DNA of 10,058 bases. Source: DASSBG01 sp965651365. GTDB lineage: Bacteria; Pseudomonadota; Gammaproteobacteria; Xanthomonadales; Rhodanobacteraceae. Positions 1 through 5,663 of the stretch are shown here, in pieces (position 1 is the stretch's first letter; each line of letters starts with the position of its first letter). The translations under genes and the position numbers were made by a program. The stretch covers positions 1-10,058 of the forward strand of contig CBFGSA010000105.1 in assembly GCA_965651365.1 (NCBI GenBank). The letters run 5' to 3'. Under the pieces are notes generated by a model. That model did no database searches and was not told where the DNA came from. It saw only the letters and a program-made list of their open reading frames with translations.

Positions 1-1398
1 TCAGGCCACCACGTCGATCGGGAGCGGGGATAATTCATTGCGAGCCTGATTGGCGGCGGCGTTGAAATCGAAGCCGTCGAGATCGTCGTGGTCAGCCAGC
101 AGGCGTTCCATCAGGGCGCTTTGCTGGCGGCCGCGGTCCAGGCATTCGCGGTAGGGCAGGTGGGTGAAGGTGACCATGCGGTAGCGCGGCATGAAGTGCT
201 TGGGGCAGCGCTGGACCAGTTCGGTGGCCAGTTGTCGTTTCAGCAGGTAGTGGGGGTCGGCGACCGAGTCGCGCATTTCAATGTAGTTTTCCAGCGCCAT
301 CTGCGCGATGGCATCGGCGTCCGGCTTGCGCAGTCGCCCGAAGGCTTCGATCACGCCGCCGGGGTCGCTGCGGTTTTCGGCCAGCAGCGCTGCGATCAGG
401 TCCACGTCCTCGAAGCCGGCGTTCATGCCCTGGCCGTGAAAGGGCACGATGGCGTGCGAGGCATCACCCAGCAGCAGGGCCTGGTGGCCGAGATGCCACT
501 GGTCGAGGTAGAGGGTGGCCAGTTCGCCGACCGGGTTGGATTCGAAGTGTGCGTCGAAATCCGGCATCCGGGTCAGTGCATCGGTGAATTCGCGCTGGAA
601 CAATTCGCGCGCGGTCGCTGCATCGGGCAGTTGCGCGAAACTGGCTGTTGCACCTTCCAGGGGCAGGAACAGGGTCACCGTGTAGTTGCCGCCGCGGTTG
701 GGCAGGGCGATGCACATATAGCCGCCGCGCGGCCAGATGTGCAGGGCATAGGGCTCCATTTGGAACTGCGACTCGAAACTATTGGCAGAACAATCTGTTA
801 CACCAGGAATTTCAAGTTCCTTGTATCCGTGTTGCAGGGGCTCGATGCGCTCGCCCAGCGGTTGTTCGGTGCCCATGGCGCGGCGCAGGGCCGAGCCTGC
901 GCCGTCGCAGCCGAGTACGTGGTTGCACTCGTGCGAGCGCCTTCGACCGTCGGCGCCAAGGAGTTCGAGCGTGACGGTGCGACCGAAGCGGGCGGCATCC
1001 AGGCTCTGCTCGAAGTGCAATCGGGCACCGGCGGCTTCGGCCGCATCCAGCAATTCGATGTTGAGCTGGCCGCGCGACACCGACCAGTTCACTTCGCTGT
1101 CGTCGATGCCGTAGCGCTGCAGCTCGGTGTTGCCTTCACGGTCGTGGATCATGCGCCCGCGCATCATCACGCAGCCATCCAGCACGCGTTCGGCCATACC
1201 GGCTTCGCGCAGTGGCTTCAGGCCGCGCTCGGACAGGGCCAGGTTGATCGAACGCCCGCCCAGAAAACCGGCCTTGCGCGGATCGGGTCGGCGCTCGAAT
1301 ACCTCGACATCGAAACCAAGCTGGCTCAGGCGCAGCGCCAGCAGCGAGCCGACCAGGCCGGCGCCGACCAGGGTGATTGGTGTTTTCCTGCTGCTCAT
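1..1398 (-). CDS. kmo: Kynurenine 3-monooxygenase (FAD-dependent)
   Basis: This enzyme hydroxylates L-kynurenine to 3-hydroxykynurenine with NADPH and O2 in tryptophan catabolism. The 465-residue product has the expected family length. Visible motifs are an N-terminal Rossmann FAD site (GAGLVG, residues 12-17, followed by VFERR near 33-37), the flavin hydroxylase DG motif (GCDGAGSALR, 163-172) and the GD motif (GDASHAIVPFHGQGMNAGFE, 311-330) that contacts FAD ribose and phosphate. The C-terminal part after about 380 matches the Kmo-specific region rather than a general aromatic hydroxylase. The frame stays open for 35 codons upstream, but the ATG at 1398 is chosen because protein homology begins just after it and it forms an ATGA overlap with the kynU stop, implying translational coupling. 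It is the last gene of the operon seen here, and its TGA is the first three bases of the window. The identification is firm; flanking genes beyond the edge are unknown. Confidence 0.95.
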   Translation of the reverse strand: MSSRKTPITLVGAGLVGSLLALRLSQLGFDVEVFERRPDPRKAGFLGGRSINLALSERGLKPLREAGMAERVLDGCVMMRGRMIHDREGNTELQRYGIDDSEVNWSVSRGQLNIELLDAAEAAGARLHFEQSLDAARFGRTVTLELLGADGRRRSHECNHVLGCDGAGSALRRAMGTEQPLGERIEPLQHGYKELEIPGVTDCSANSFESQFQMEPYALHIWPRGGYMCIALPNRGGNYTVTLFLPLEGATASFAQLPDAATARELFQREFTDALTRMPDFDAHFESNPVGELATLYLDQWHLGHQALLLGDASHAIVPFHGQGMNAGFEDVDLIAALLAENRSDPGGVIEAFGRLRKPDADAIAQMALENYIEMRDSVADPHYLLKRQLATELVQRCPKHFMPRYRMVTFTHLPYRECLDRGRQQSALMERLLADHDDLDGFDFNAAANQARNELSPLPIDVVA

Positions 1399-2687
1399 GC
1401 GCGATTGGTCCAGGCGTCGATGGCATCGACCAGGCGCAGGCAGTCCTGGAAGTGATTGTACAGGGGCACCGGCGCGACGCGGATCACGTCCGGCTCGCGC
1501 CAATCGACGATGATGCCCGAATCGATCAGATGCTCGAACAGGGCGTGGCCCTCGTCGCGGCCGCGCTGGACCCGGATCGAAAGCTGCGCGCCGCGATCTT
1601 CGGGCTTGCGCGGTGTGAGCACTTCCAGCACGGAGTCAAGCCGCTGTTCGATCAGCCATTCCAGATACGCGGTGAGCTTGCGCGATTTGTCGTGCAGCGC
1701 CGGCATGCCGACTCGCTGGAAGATGTCCAGCGAGACGCGCAGCGGCGCCAGCGCCAGGATCGGCGGGTTCGAGAGCTGCCAGCCGTCGGCACCCGGTGTC
1801 GGGTCAAATTCGGCCGGCATCTGGAAGCGGTTGGCCTTGTTGTGACCCCACCAGCCGGCAAACCGCGGAAGATCGGCGCGCGCATGGCGCGCGTGCACGA
1901 AGGCACCGCCGACCGCGCCGGGGCCGGCATTGAGGTACTTGTAGCTGCACCACACGGCAAAGTCCGCGCCGGAAGCATGAAGTTGCAACGGCAGGTTGCC
2001 GACCGCGTGGGCCAGATCGAAGCCGACCGTGCAGCCTTGCGCGTGGGCCAACTCGGTGATCGCCTTCAGATCAAAGGCCTGGCCGGTGCGGTATTGGACG
2101 CCGGGCAGCATCACCAGGGCGATGCGCGGGCCGTGCTCGGCCAGGACCTTGTCGATTGCGGCCATGGAAATGCAGCCGTTGTCCTGGTCGGCTTGCAGTT
2201 CGATCAGGCAATCGGCCGGGTCGAAGCCATGAAAGCGGATCTGTGATTCGATCGCGTAGCGGTCGGTGGGAAAGGCGCCCCCCTCGATCAGGATCGCGTT
2301 GCGCTCGCTGGTCGGACGATAGAAGCTCACCATCAGCAAATGCAGATTCACGCCGAGCGTGTTCATCGCCACCACTTCGCCCGGTTCGGCACCGCACACC
2401 GCGGCCAGTCCATCGCGCACGTACTCGTGATAGTCCATCCACGGCAGCCGGCCCTTGAAATGGCCTTCCACCGCCAGCTTGGCCCAGTCGTCCAGCTCGT
2501 CATTCACCGCCTGGCGCACCCGCCGCGGTTGCAGGCCCAGGGAATTGCCGCAGAAATAGGCGACCTCGCTGTCGCCGTGTGGTGGAATCAGAAAATTGCC
2601 GCGGCAGGCGGCCAGCGGATCTTGCGCATCCAGTCGGCGGGCAAACTCGGCACCGTCCTCGAAGCCGTGCGGATTGACCACGCTCAA
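1395..2687 (-). CDS. kynU: Kynureninase (PLP enzyme)
   Basis: Kynureninase cleaves kynurenine or 3-hydroxykynurenine to anthranilate or 3-hydroxyanthranilate plus alanine. The product is 430 residues, a fold-type I PLP enzyme. The Schiff-base lysine lies in WCSYKYLNAGPG (K250), the PLP-ring aspartate in VGFDLAHAVGN (D224), and the family signatures YFCGNSLGLQP (44-54) and GHFKGRLPW (75-83) are clear. The nearest ATG is 18 codons upstream, inside the preceding gene, and adds arginine-rich sequence without family similarity. I therefore prefer the TTG at 2687, which overlaps the stop of the upstream gene as TTGA. A GTG at 2681 is an alternative. No strong Shine-Dalgarno is visible, which fits coupling to the upstream gene. 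It ends in an ATGA overlap with kmo. Function is near certain; the start is moderately certain. Confidence 0.94.
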   Translation of the reverse strand: MSVVNPHGFEDGAEFARRLDAQDPLAACRGNFLIPPHGDSEVAYFCGNSLGLQPRRVRQAVNDELDDWAKLAVEGHFKGRLPWMDYHEYVRDGLAAVCGAEPGEVVAMNTLGVNLHLLMVSFYRPTSERNAILIEGGAFPTDRYAIESQIRFHGFDPADCLIELQADQDNGCISMAAIDKVLAEHGPRIALVMLPGVQYRTGQAFDLKAITELAHAQGCTVGFDLAHAVGNLPLQLHASGADFAVWCSYKYLNAGPGAVGGAFVHARHARADLPRFAGWWGHNKANRFQMPAEFDPTPGADGWQLSNPPILALAPLRVSLDIFQRVGMPALHDKSRKLTAYLEWLIEQRLDSVLEVLTPRKPEDRGAQLSIRVQRGRDEGHALFEHLIDSGIIVDWREPDVIRVAPVPLYNHFQDCLRLVDAIDAWTNRA

Positions 2688-3202
2688 TTGCCCAGTTGCC
2701 GCGCCAGATCGGCGCAGCCGTCGCGGTAGGCGGCCAGCCACTGGCGCGTGGCCCTGGCGTCGCGCGGCCGCTGGCAGCGCAGGATCACGGCGTGCGTGCC
2801 GTGCTGGATCAGATGCAGACGCACTACCTGCGGATGTTTGTCTTCATCGAAGTGGTAGTGCAGCGTGTGCTCGCCGGCGAGTTTGCCCGCCGCCTCGCTG
2901 AAGCCCGCGCTCTGGCGGGCCCTGGCCGTTTGCTGCTGCACGAAGGCATCAAAGTCGGTGGGGCTTTGCATTTCGAGCGTGGTCACCGTGATCCGGGTCA
3001 AGGTACCGGAGGCTTTCGGATTGCGAATCTGGAAGGCGTAGAACTGCCGCTGACCGCTGGTCTTTTCCATGATCGCCGGCCAGGCATCCGGCGCGTTGAA
3101 GGCAATGCGGCCATTGGCCAGCGTGTAATTCTTGGCCAGGGCCGGGCCGGAGGACAGCAGCAGTACGAACAGGGCAATGGCGGTATGGATGATGGGTTTC
3201 AT
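2684..3202 (-). CDS. Small secreted protein of unknown function in the kynurenine operon
   Basis: This 172-residue protein is not recognised. It begins with a clear Sec signal peptide: Lys2, a hydrophobic core (about residues 5-18) and a predicted signal peptidase I site after PALA (residues 20-23). No lipobox cysteine is present, so a soluble periplasmic or secreted protein is expected. The mature part starts with NYTLANGRIAFNAPDAWPAI, and only one later cysteine pair is present (CQRPRD and DGCADL near the C terminus), which could form a disulfide. There is no transmembrane segment after the signal and no enzyme motif that I can see. The ATG overlaps the ACMSD stop (ATGA) and its TGA overlaps the kynU start (TTGA), so it is locked inside the operon. 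That suggests a role tied to kynurenine metabolism, but this is inference only. Confidence 0.8.
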   Translation of the reverse strand: MKPIIHTAIALFVLLLSSGPALAKNYTLANGRIAFNAPDAWPAIMEKTSGQRQFYAFQIRNPKASGTLTRITVTTLEMQSPTDFDAFVQQQTARARQSAGFSEAAGKLAGEHTLHYHFDEDKHPQVVRLHLIQHGTHAVILRCQRPRDARATRQWLAAYRDGCADLARQLGN

Positions 3203-4218
3203 TTATTGGCGTCGTTGAAGGAGTCGGCGGAACGGTCGAGCCAGTCCAGGGCAGCGCCGTGGTTGAGGCGCGCACGGGCCTGATTATCAATATCCAGCGA
3301 ATCGATGCCGTGACCCGGTTCCTGTTCCCCGAGCGGGAATGGATAGTCGGTGCCCAGCATGACCTTGTCCTTGCCGACGATTTCCAGCAGGCATTTCAGG
3401 GCATACGGGTCGTGCACGCAGCAATCGAAGTACAGCCGGTTGAGGTACTCGCGCGGGTTGCGCGCATTGTCGGTGGCGACCAGGTCCGGGCGCATCCGGA
3501 AGCCGTGCTCGATGCGGCCGATGGTGAACGGGAAGCTGCCACCGCCGTGGGCCATGGCCACGCGAAGCTTCGGCAGGCGTTCCAGCACGCCGCCGAAGAT
3601 CAGGCAGCAGGCCGCGCGCGCTTGTTCGGCCGGCATGCCGACCAGCCACGGCAGCCAGTACTTGGGCATGCTGTCGAAACCCATCATGTCCCACGGGTGG
3701 ACCAGGATCGCGGCACCGAGGTCGGCGGCCGCTTCGAAGAAAGGAAACAACTCTTCGGCATCCAGGTTCCAGTCATTGCAGTGCGAGCCGATCTGCACCC
3801 CGGCCAGGCCCAACTGCTCGACACAGCGCTCCATTTCCTGGATCGCCAGCGTCGGCGACTGCAGCGGCACCGTGCCGATGCCAACGTAATGCCTGGGGTA
3901 ATCGCGGCTCAAACCGGCCATGTGGTCGTTGAGGTGACGATGCAGGTCCAGCGCCTGGTGGCCCTTGGCCCAGTACGAAAACAGCACCGGAACCGTCGAC
4001 ACCACCTGCACCTGGATGCCGTGTTGGACGTAATCCTCGATCCGGTACTCGGCATCAAACGCCGACTGCCACACCTCGCGAAAAAACCGCCCTTCGCGAT
4101 AGATCCGGTGGTGCCCGCCGGTATGCGTCATCACCGGAAAGCGCGGATCGCCGTACTTTTTCGCCAGATCCGGCCAGTTCTGCGGCAGGATGTGAGTGTG
4201 GGTGTCGAGCTTCAGCAT
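3199..4218 (-). CDS. acmsd: 2-amino-3-carboxymuconate-6-semialdehyde decarboxylase (ACMSD)
   Basis: ACMSD decarboxylates ACMS, the ring-opened product of 3-hydroxyanthranilate, to 2-aminomuconate semialdehyde, pulling flux away from spontaneous quinolinate formation. The 339-residue protein is an amidohydrolase-superfamily TIM barrel of normal length. Metal ligands are visible: H7 and H9 (DTHTH), H174 (VHPWDMMG), catalytic H224 (AHGGGSFPF) and D291 (GTDYPFPLG). The arginines known to bind substrate carboxylates in this family correspond to R47 (FFREVW) and R235 (IGRIEHG). These motifs separate it from the related gamma-resorcylate decarboxylases and other amidohydrolase-2 members. The start lies 9 bases after the hicB stop with no clear Shine-Dalgarno. 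Instead TAGAAT ends 6 bases before the ATG. It heads the kynurenine gene run and overlaps the next gene by ATGA. The 3-hydroxyanthranilate dioxygenase that makes its substrate is not in the window. Confidence 0.93.
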   Translation of the reverse strand: MLKLDTHTHILPQNWPDLAKKYGDPRFPVMTHTGGHHRIYREGRFFREVWQSAFDAEYRIEDYVQHGIQVQVVSTVPVLFSYWAKGHQALDLHRHLNDHMAGLSRDYPRHYVGIGTVPLQSPTLAIQEMERCVEQLGLAGVQIGSHCNDWNLDAEELFPFFEAAADLGAAILVHPWDMMGFDSMPKYWLPWLVGMPAEQARAACCLIFGGVLERLPKLRVAMAHGGGSFPFTIGRIEHGFRMRPDLVATDNARNPREYLNRLYFDCCVHDPYALKCLLEIVGKDKVMLGTDYPFPLGEQEPGHGIDSLDIDNQARARLNHGAALDWLDRSADSFNDANK

Positions 4219-4224
4219 CCGGGT

Positions 4225-4230
4225 ATTCTA
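4225..4230 (-). promoter_or_regulatory. -10-like hexamer directly before ACMSD
   Basis: TAGAAT on the minus strand matches the -10 consensus at 5 of 6 positions and ends exactly 6 bases before the ACMSD ATG, at the spacing expected for a leaderless transcript. Its first three bases are also the hicB stop codon, so part of the match could be chance. No -35 hexamer is evident at 16-18 bases. If real, it gives the kynurenine genes a promoter independent of hicAB. Confidence 0.35.
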
Positions 4231-4659
4231 CCGGGCAGCATGGTCCGGATCCTGATCATCCGCCTGGTAGACCGATTTCAGCGCCGACTCGGCCAGAAAA
4301 CTGGAGCGATTGCCGTGGTGCCTGGCCACATACTGGTCGATCTGGCGCAGCACGCGCCGCGGGATCGTGATGTTGATACGTTCCACGCTATCGTCAAATG
4401 CCGACATGTCGACCTCCACCACCGCCCAGCTCCAGCCCGCGTACTCGGGATCGGCCTGGTGCGTCGCCAAGGGCTTCGGTACGGGAACCGGTTTGCCGTC
4501 ATCAAGCGCCGTATTGATCCACAAGCCGATGGCTTCCCTGGCCAGACTGTACGCCTCATCCAGCGTATCACCGGCAGAAAAGCAGCCCGGCAGATCGGGC
4601 ACAACGACACCCCAGGCCGTGTCGGCATTGCCGGTTTCAATGGCGATGGGATATTTCAT
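4228..4659 (-). CDS. hicB: HicB-family antitoxin with ribbon-helix-helix domain
   Basis: This is the antitoxin of a HicAB type II module. It should bind and block the HicA RNase and repress the operon. The 143-residue protein has the HicB degraded RNase H-like N-terminal domain (roughly 1-65, with WGVVVPDLPGCFSAGDTLDE as the signature). Its C-terminal ribbon-helix-helix DNA-binding segment runs from about 93 to 131 (INITIPRRVLRQIDQYVARH onward). The start at 4659 follows the hicA stop by 4 bases and is served by GAGAGG (4668-4673) lying inside the end of hicA, spaced 8 bases. The RHH domain implies binding to an operator, and a palindrome sits over the hicA -10 region. The gene ends 9 bases before ACMSD in the same direction, so the module is transcriptionally upstream of the kynurenine operon. 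Confidence 0.92.
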   Translation of the reverse strand: MKYPIAIETGNADTAWGVVVPDLPGCFSAGDTLDEAYSLAREAIGLWINTALDDGKPVPVPKPLATHQADPEYAGWSWAVVEVDMSAFDDSVERINITIPRRVLRQIDQYVARHHGNRSSFLAESALKSVYQADDQDPDHAAR

Positions 4660-4663
4660 CGTG

Positions 4664-4849
4664 TCAACCTCTCAACCCTGCACATTTCAGGAGTTTGCTC
4701 ACAAGCCGCTTGCCCAGGTCCTTTTTGGGATGCGGGACGCCGATGTGGCCCGTCTTGCGTGGGTGCTTGTAGACGTGATGTGAACCGCTGACCCGATCAA
4801 GAATCCAGCCATCGGCGCGGAGCTTCCTGATCAGATCCTTGCTGCTCAT
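4664..4849 (-). CDS. hicA: HicA-family mRNA interferase toxin
   Basis: The product is a 61-residue toxin of the HicA (YcfA-like) family, a double-stranded RNA-binding-fold ribonuclease that cleaves mRNA when free of HicB. The family pattern is complete: LIRKLRADGWILDRVSGSHH with the catalytic histidine H24 in GSHH, then VYKHP and HIGVPHPKKDLGK (35-47), followed by a C-terminal helix. The frame stays open a further 21 codons upstream, but the ATG at 4849 is chosen because HicA similarity begins there and the extension would run through the promoter palindrome. There is no Shine-Dalgarno. TACAAT ends 6 bases before the ATG, suggesting a leaderless transcript. Toxin-first order followed directly by hicB is typical of HicAB loci. 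Nothing in the sequence suggests inactivation. Confidence 0.92.
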   Translation of the reverse strand: MSSKDLIRKLRADGWILDRVSGSHHVYKHPRKTGHIGVPHPKKDLGKRLVSKLLKCAGLRG

Positions 4850-4866
4850 GTGTGTATTGTACACAC
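4850..4866 (-). promoter_or_regulatory. Palindromic operator over the hicA -10 element
   Basis: GTGTGTATTGTACACAC is a perfect inverted repeat with 7-base arms and a 3-base centre, directly abutting the hicA start codon. Read on the minus strand its middle contains TACAAT (4856-4861), a 5/6 match to the sigma70 -10 consensus. I see no good -35 hexamer 16-18 bases upstream. The position and symmetry are what autorepression by the HicB ribbon-helix-helix domain would need: bound repressor would cover the -10 and the transcription start. The palindrome and -10 match are read directly; the operator role is inferred from HicAB biology. Confidence 0.7.
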
Positions 4867-4958
4867 TATTGGCCTGGAACGAGAGCCCTTGGCTTTTGCG
4901 GCGGCACCGCACCGGCGCTCAGGCTGTGGCGAGCTTGATCGCAATACAGCCCGACGAT

Positions 4959-4987
4959 GTGTGTCCAATTTCAGCATCCGGACATAC
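4959..4987. repeat. Inverted repeat in the hicA-vapB gap
   Basis: GTGTGTCC (4959-4966) pairs with GGACATAC (4980-4987) across a 13-base loop: eight pairs with one G-T wobble. It lies midway between the two divergent toxin-antitoxin modules, away from both start codons. It could be a regulatory site, a fold in a long vapBC leader, or a remnant of a mobile-element end. The sequence does not decide between these. Confidence 0.35.
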
Positions 4988-5035
4988 GATCAGGCGGACG
5001 CAGACGGTCTCGGGGCCGGCAAATAGCCAGGGTTC

Positions 5036-5074
5036 TATCGATCAAACAAGTGTAATACGATGACGTTGTCGATA
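5036..5074 (+). promoter_or_regulatory. Candidate vapBC promoter/operator region
   Basis: CTATCGA (5035-5041) and TCGATAG (5069-5075) form perfect 7-base inverted arms separated by 27 bases. Between them lie weak -10 candidates TGTAAT (5051-5056) and TACGAT (5056-5061), but no convincing -35. The right arm runs directly into the vapB ribosome binding site GGTGGAG (5075-5081), which is 7 bases before the ATG. Paired arms flanking the promoter would suit autoregulation by a VapBC complex, as known for this family. The exact promoter is not determined. Confidence 0.4.
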
Positions 5075-5088
5075 GGTGGAGCAAAAGC

Positions 5089-5295
5089 ATGTCATCTGTA
5101 ACCTTGTCACCCAAGTATCAAGTCGTCATTCCGCGCGCGGTACGTCAGGCCATGGGTTTGGTGCCCGGCGTAAAGCTGCAGGTTATGCACTATGACAACC
5201 GCATCGAGATGATTCCGGTGCGTGCGGGCAAGGAACTGCGTGGCACCCTGCACGGTATCGACACGACAGTGGCACGTGATCCGGATCGAGCATGA
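5089..5295 (+). CDS. vapB: AbrB/MazE-type (VapB-like) antitoxin
   Basis: This 68-residue antitoxin carries an N-terminal swapped-hairpin AbrB/SpoVT DNA-binding domain (residues about 1-45). The signature is VTLSPKYQVVIPRAVRQAMG followed by LVPGVKLQV and an IEMIPV strand. The C-terminal tail (about 46-68, GKELRGTLHGIDTTVARDPD) is the expected flexible toxin-binding segment. A good ribosome binding site, GGTGGAG, lies 7 bases upstream of the ATG. The TGA overlaps the toxin start (ATGA at 5292-5295), the usual antitoxin-first coupled arrangement. It should neutralise the PIN toxin and repress its own promoter. A long open stretch upstream in another frame has no ribosome binding site and no recognisable content. 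Confidence 0.9.
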   Translation: MSSVTLSPKYQVVIPRAVRQAMGLVPGVKLQVMHYDNRIEMIPVRAGKELRGTLHGIDTTVARDPDRA

Positions 5296-5663
5296 ATGTG
5301 GTTGATTCCTCTGCGTGGCTGGAGTATTTCGCCGATGGGCCCAATGCGGAGTATTTCGCGCAGGCCATCGAAGCGCTGGACGATTTGCTGGTGCCGGCGA
5401 TCACCCTGACCGAAGTGTTCAAGTGCATTGCCCGTCAACGCGACGAGGCGACAGCCTTGCCTTACGTCGCCTTGATGCAACAAGGCAGCGTAGTGAAACT
5501 GGACGCGGTTCTGGCACTGGATGCCGCAGTGCTCGGAATGCGCCACAAGTTGCCGCTGGCCGACAGTATCATCTACGCTACAGCGTGCCGGGCCGAAGCC
5601 AAAGTCTGGACCCAGGATGCCGACTTCAAGGGGCTGCCCCTGGTCAACTATTGGCCGAAGTGA
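5292..5663 (+). CDS. vapC: PIN-domain ribonuclease toxin (VapC-like)
   Basis: The 123-residue protein is a single PIN domain. The acidic metal-binding residues are in their usual places: D5 (MNVVDSSAWLEYF), E41 (ITLTEVFKC), D91 (LPLADSIIYATA) and D109 (WTQDADFKGL). Members are Mg2+-dependent RNases that typically cut tRNA or rRNA; the target here cannot be read from sequence. The start is coupled to the antitoxin by an ATGA overlap. The 3' end runs 16 bases (5648-5663) into the end of the convergent hutI gene, so both C-terminal tails are encoded on opposite strands of the same DNA. No truncation is apparent, since the length and the NYWPK ending are normal. Confidence 0.92.
   Translation: MNVVDSSAWLEYFADGPNAEYFAQAIEALDDLLVPAITLTEVFKCIARQRDEATALPYVALMQQGSVVKLDAVLALDAAVLGMRHKLPLADSIIYATACRAEAKVWTQDADFKGLPLVNYWPK

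Larger units (their letters stand above)
4850..5088. other. Divergent hicA-vapB intergenic region
   Basis: No coding sequence is supported. It carries the hic operator palindrome at its left edge, an 8-pair inverted repeat near 4959-4987 and the vapBC promoter/operator candidate and ribosome binding site at its right edge. The stretch between about 4870 and 4955 shows nothing recognisable. Confidence 0.55.

Noticed and set aside
88..1455. 455-codon open frame on the plus strand opposite kmo
   Set aside because: It is the shadow of kmo; no family resemblance and no plausible ribosome binding site.
3259..4791. 510-codon open frame on the plus strand opposite ACMSD and hicB
   Set aside because: It lies antisense to two firmly identified genes. 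The translation is rich in H, R and Q with no domain resemblance, typical of the complementary frame in GC-rich DNA.
4850..4912. N-terminal extension of hicA by 21 codons
   Set aside because: It would translate the operator palindrome and promoter, and HicA similarity begins at the ATG at 4849.
4228..5663. An anti-phage or novel multi-gene defence system
   Set aside because: The four genes resolve into two ordinary type II toxin-antitoxin pairs with intact motifs. No additional effector, nuclease, reverse transcriptase or sensor gene is present.
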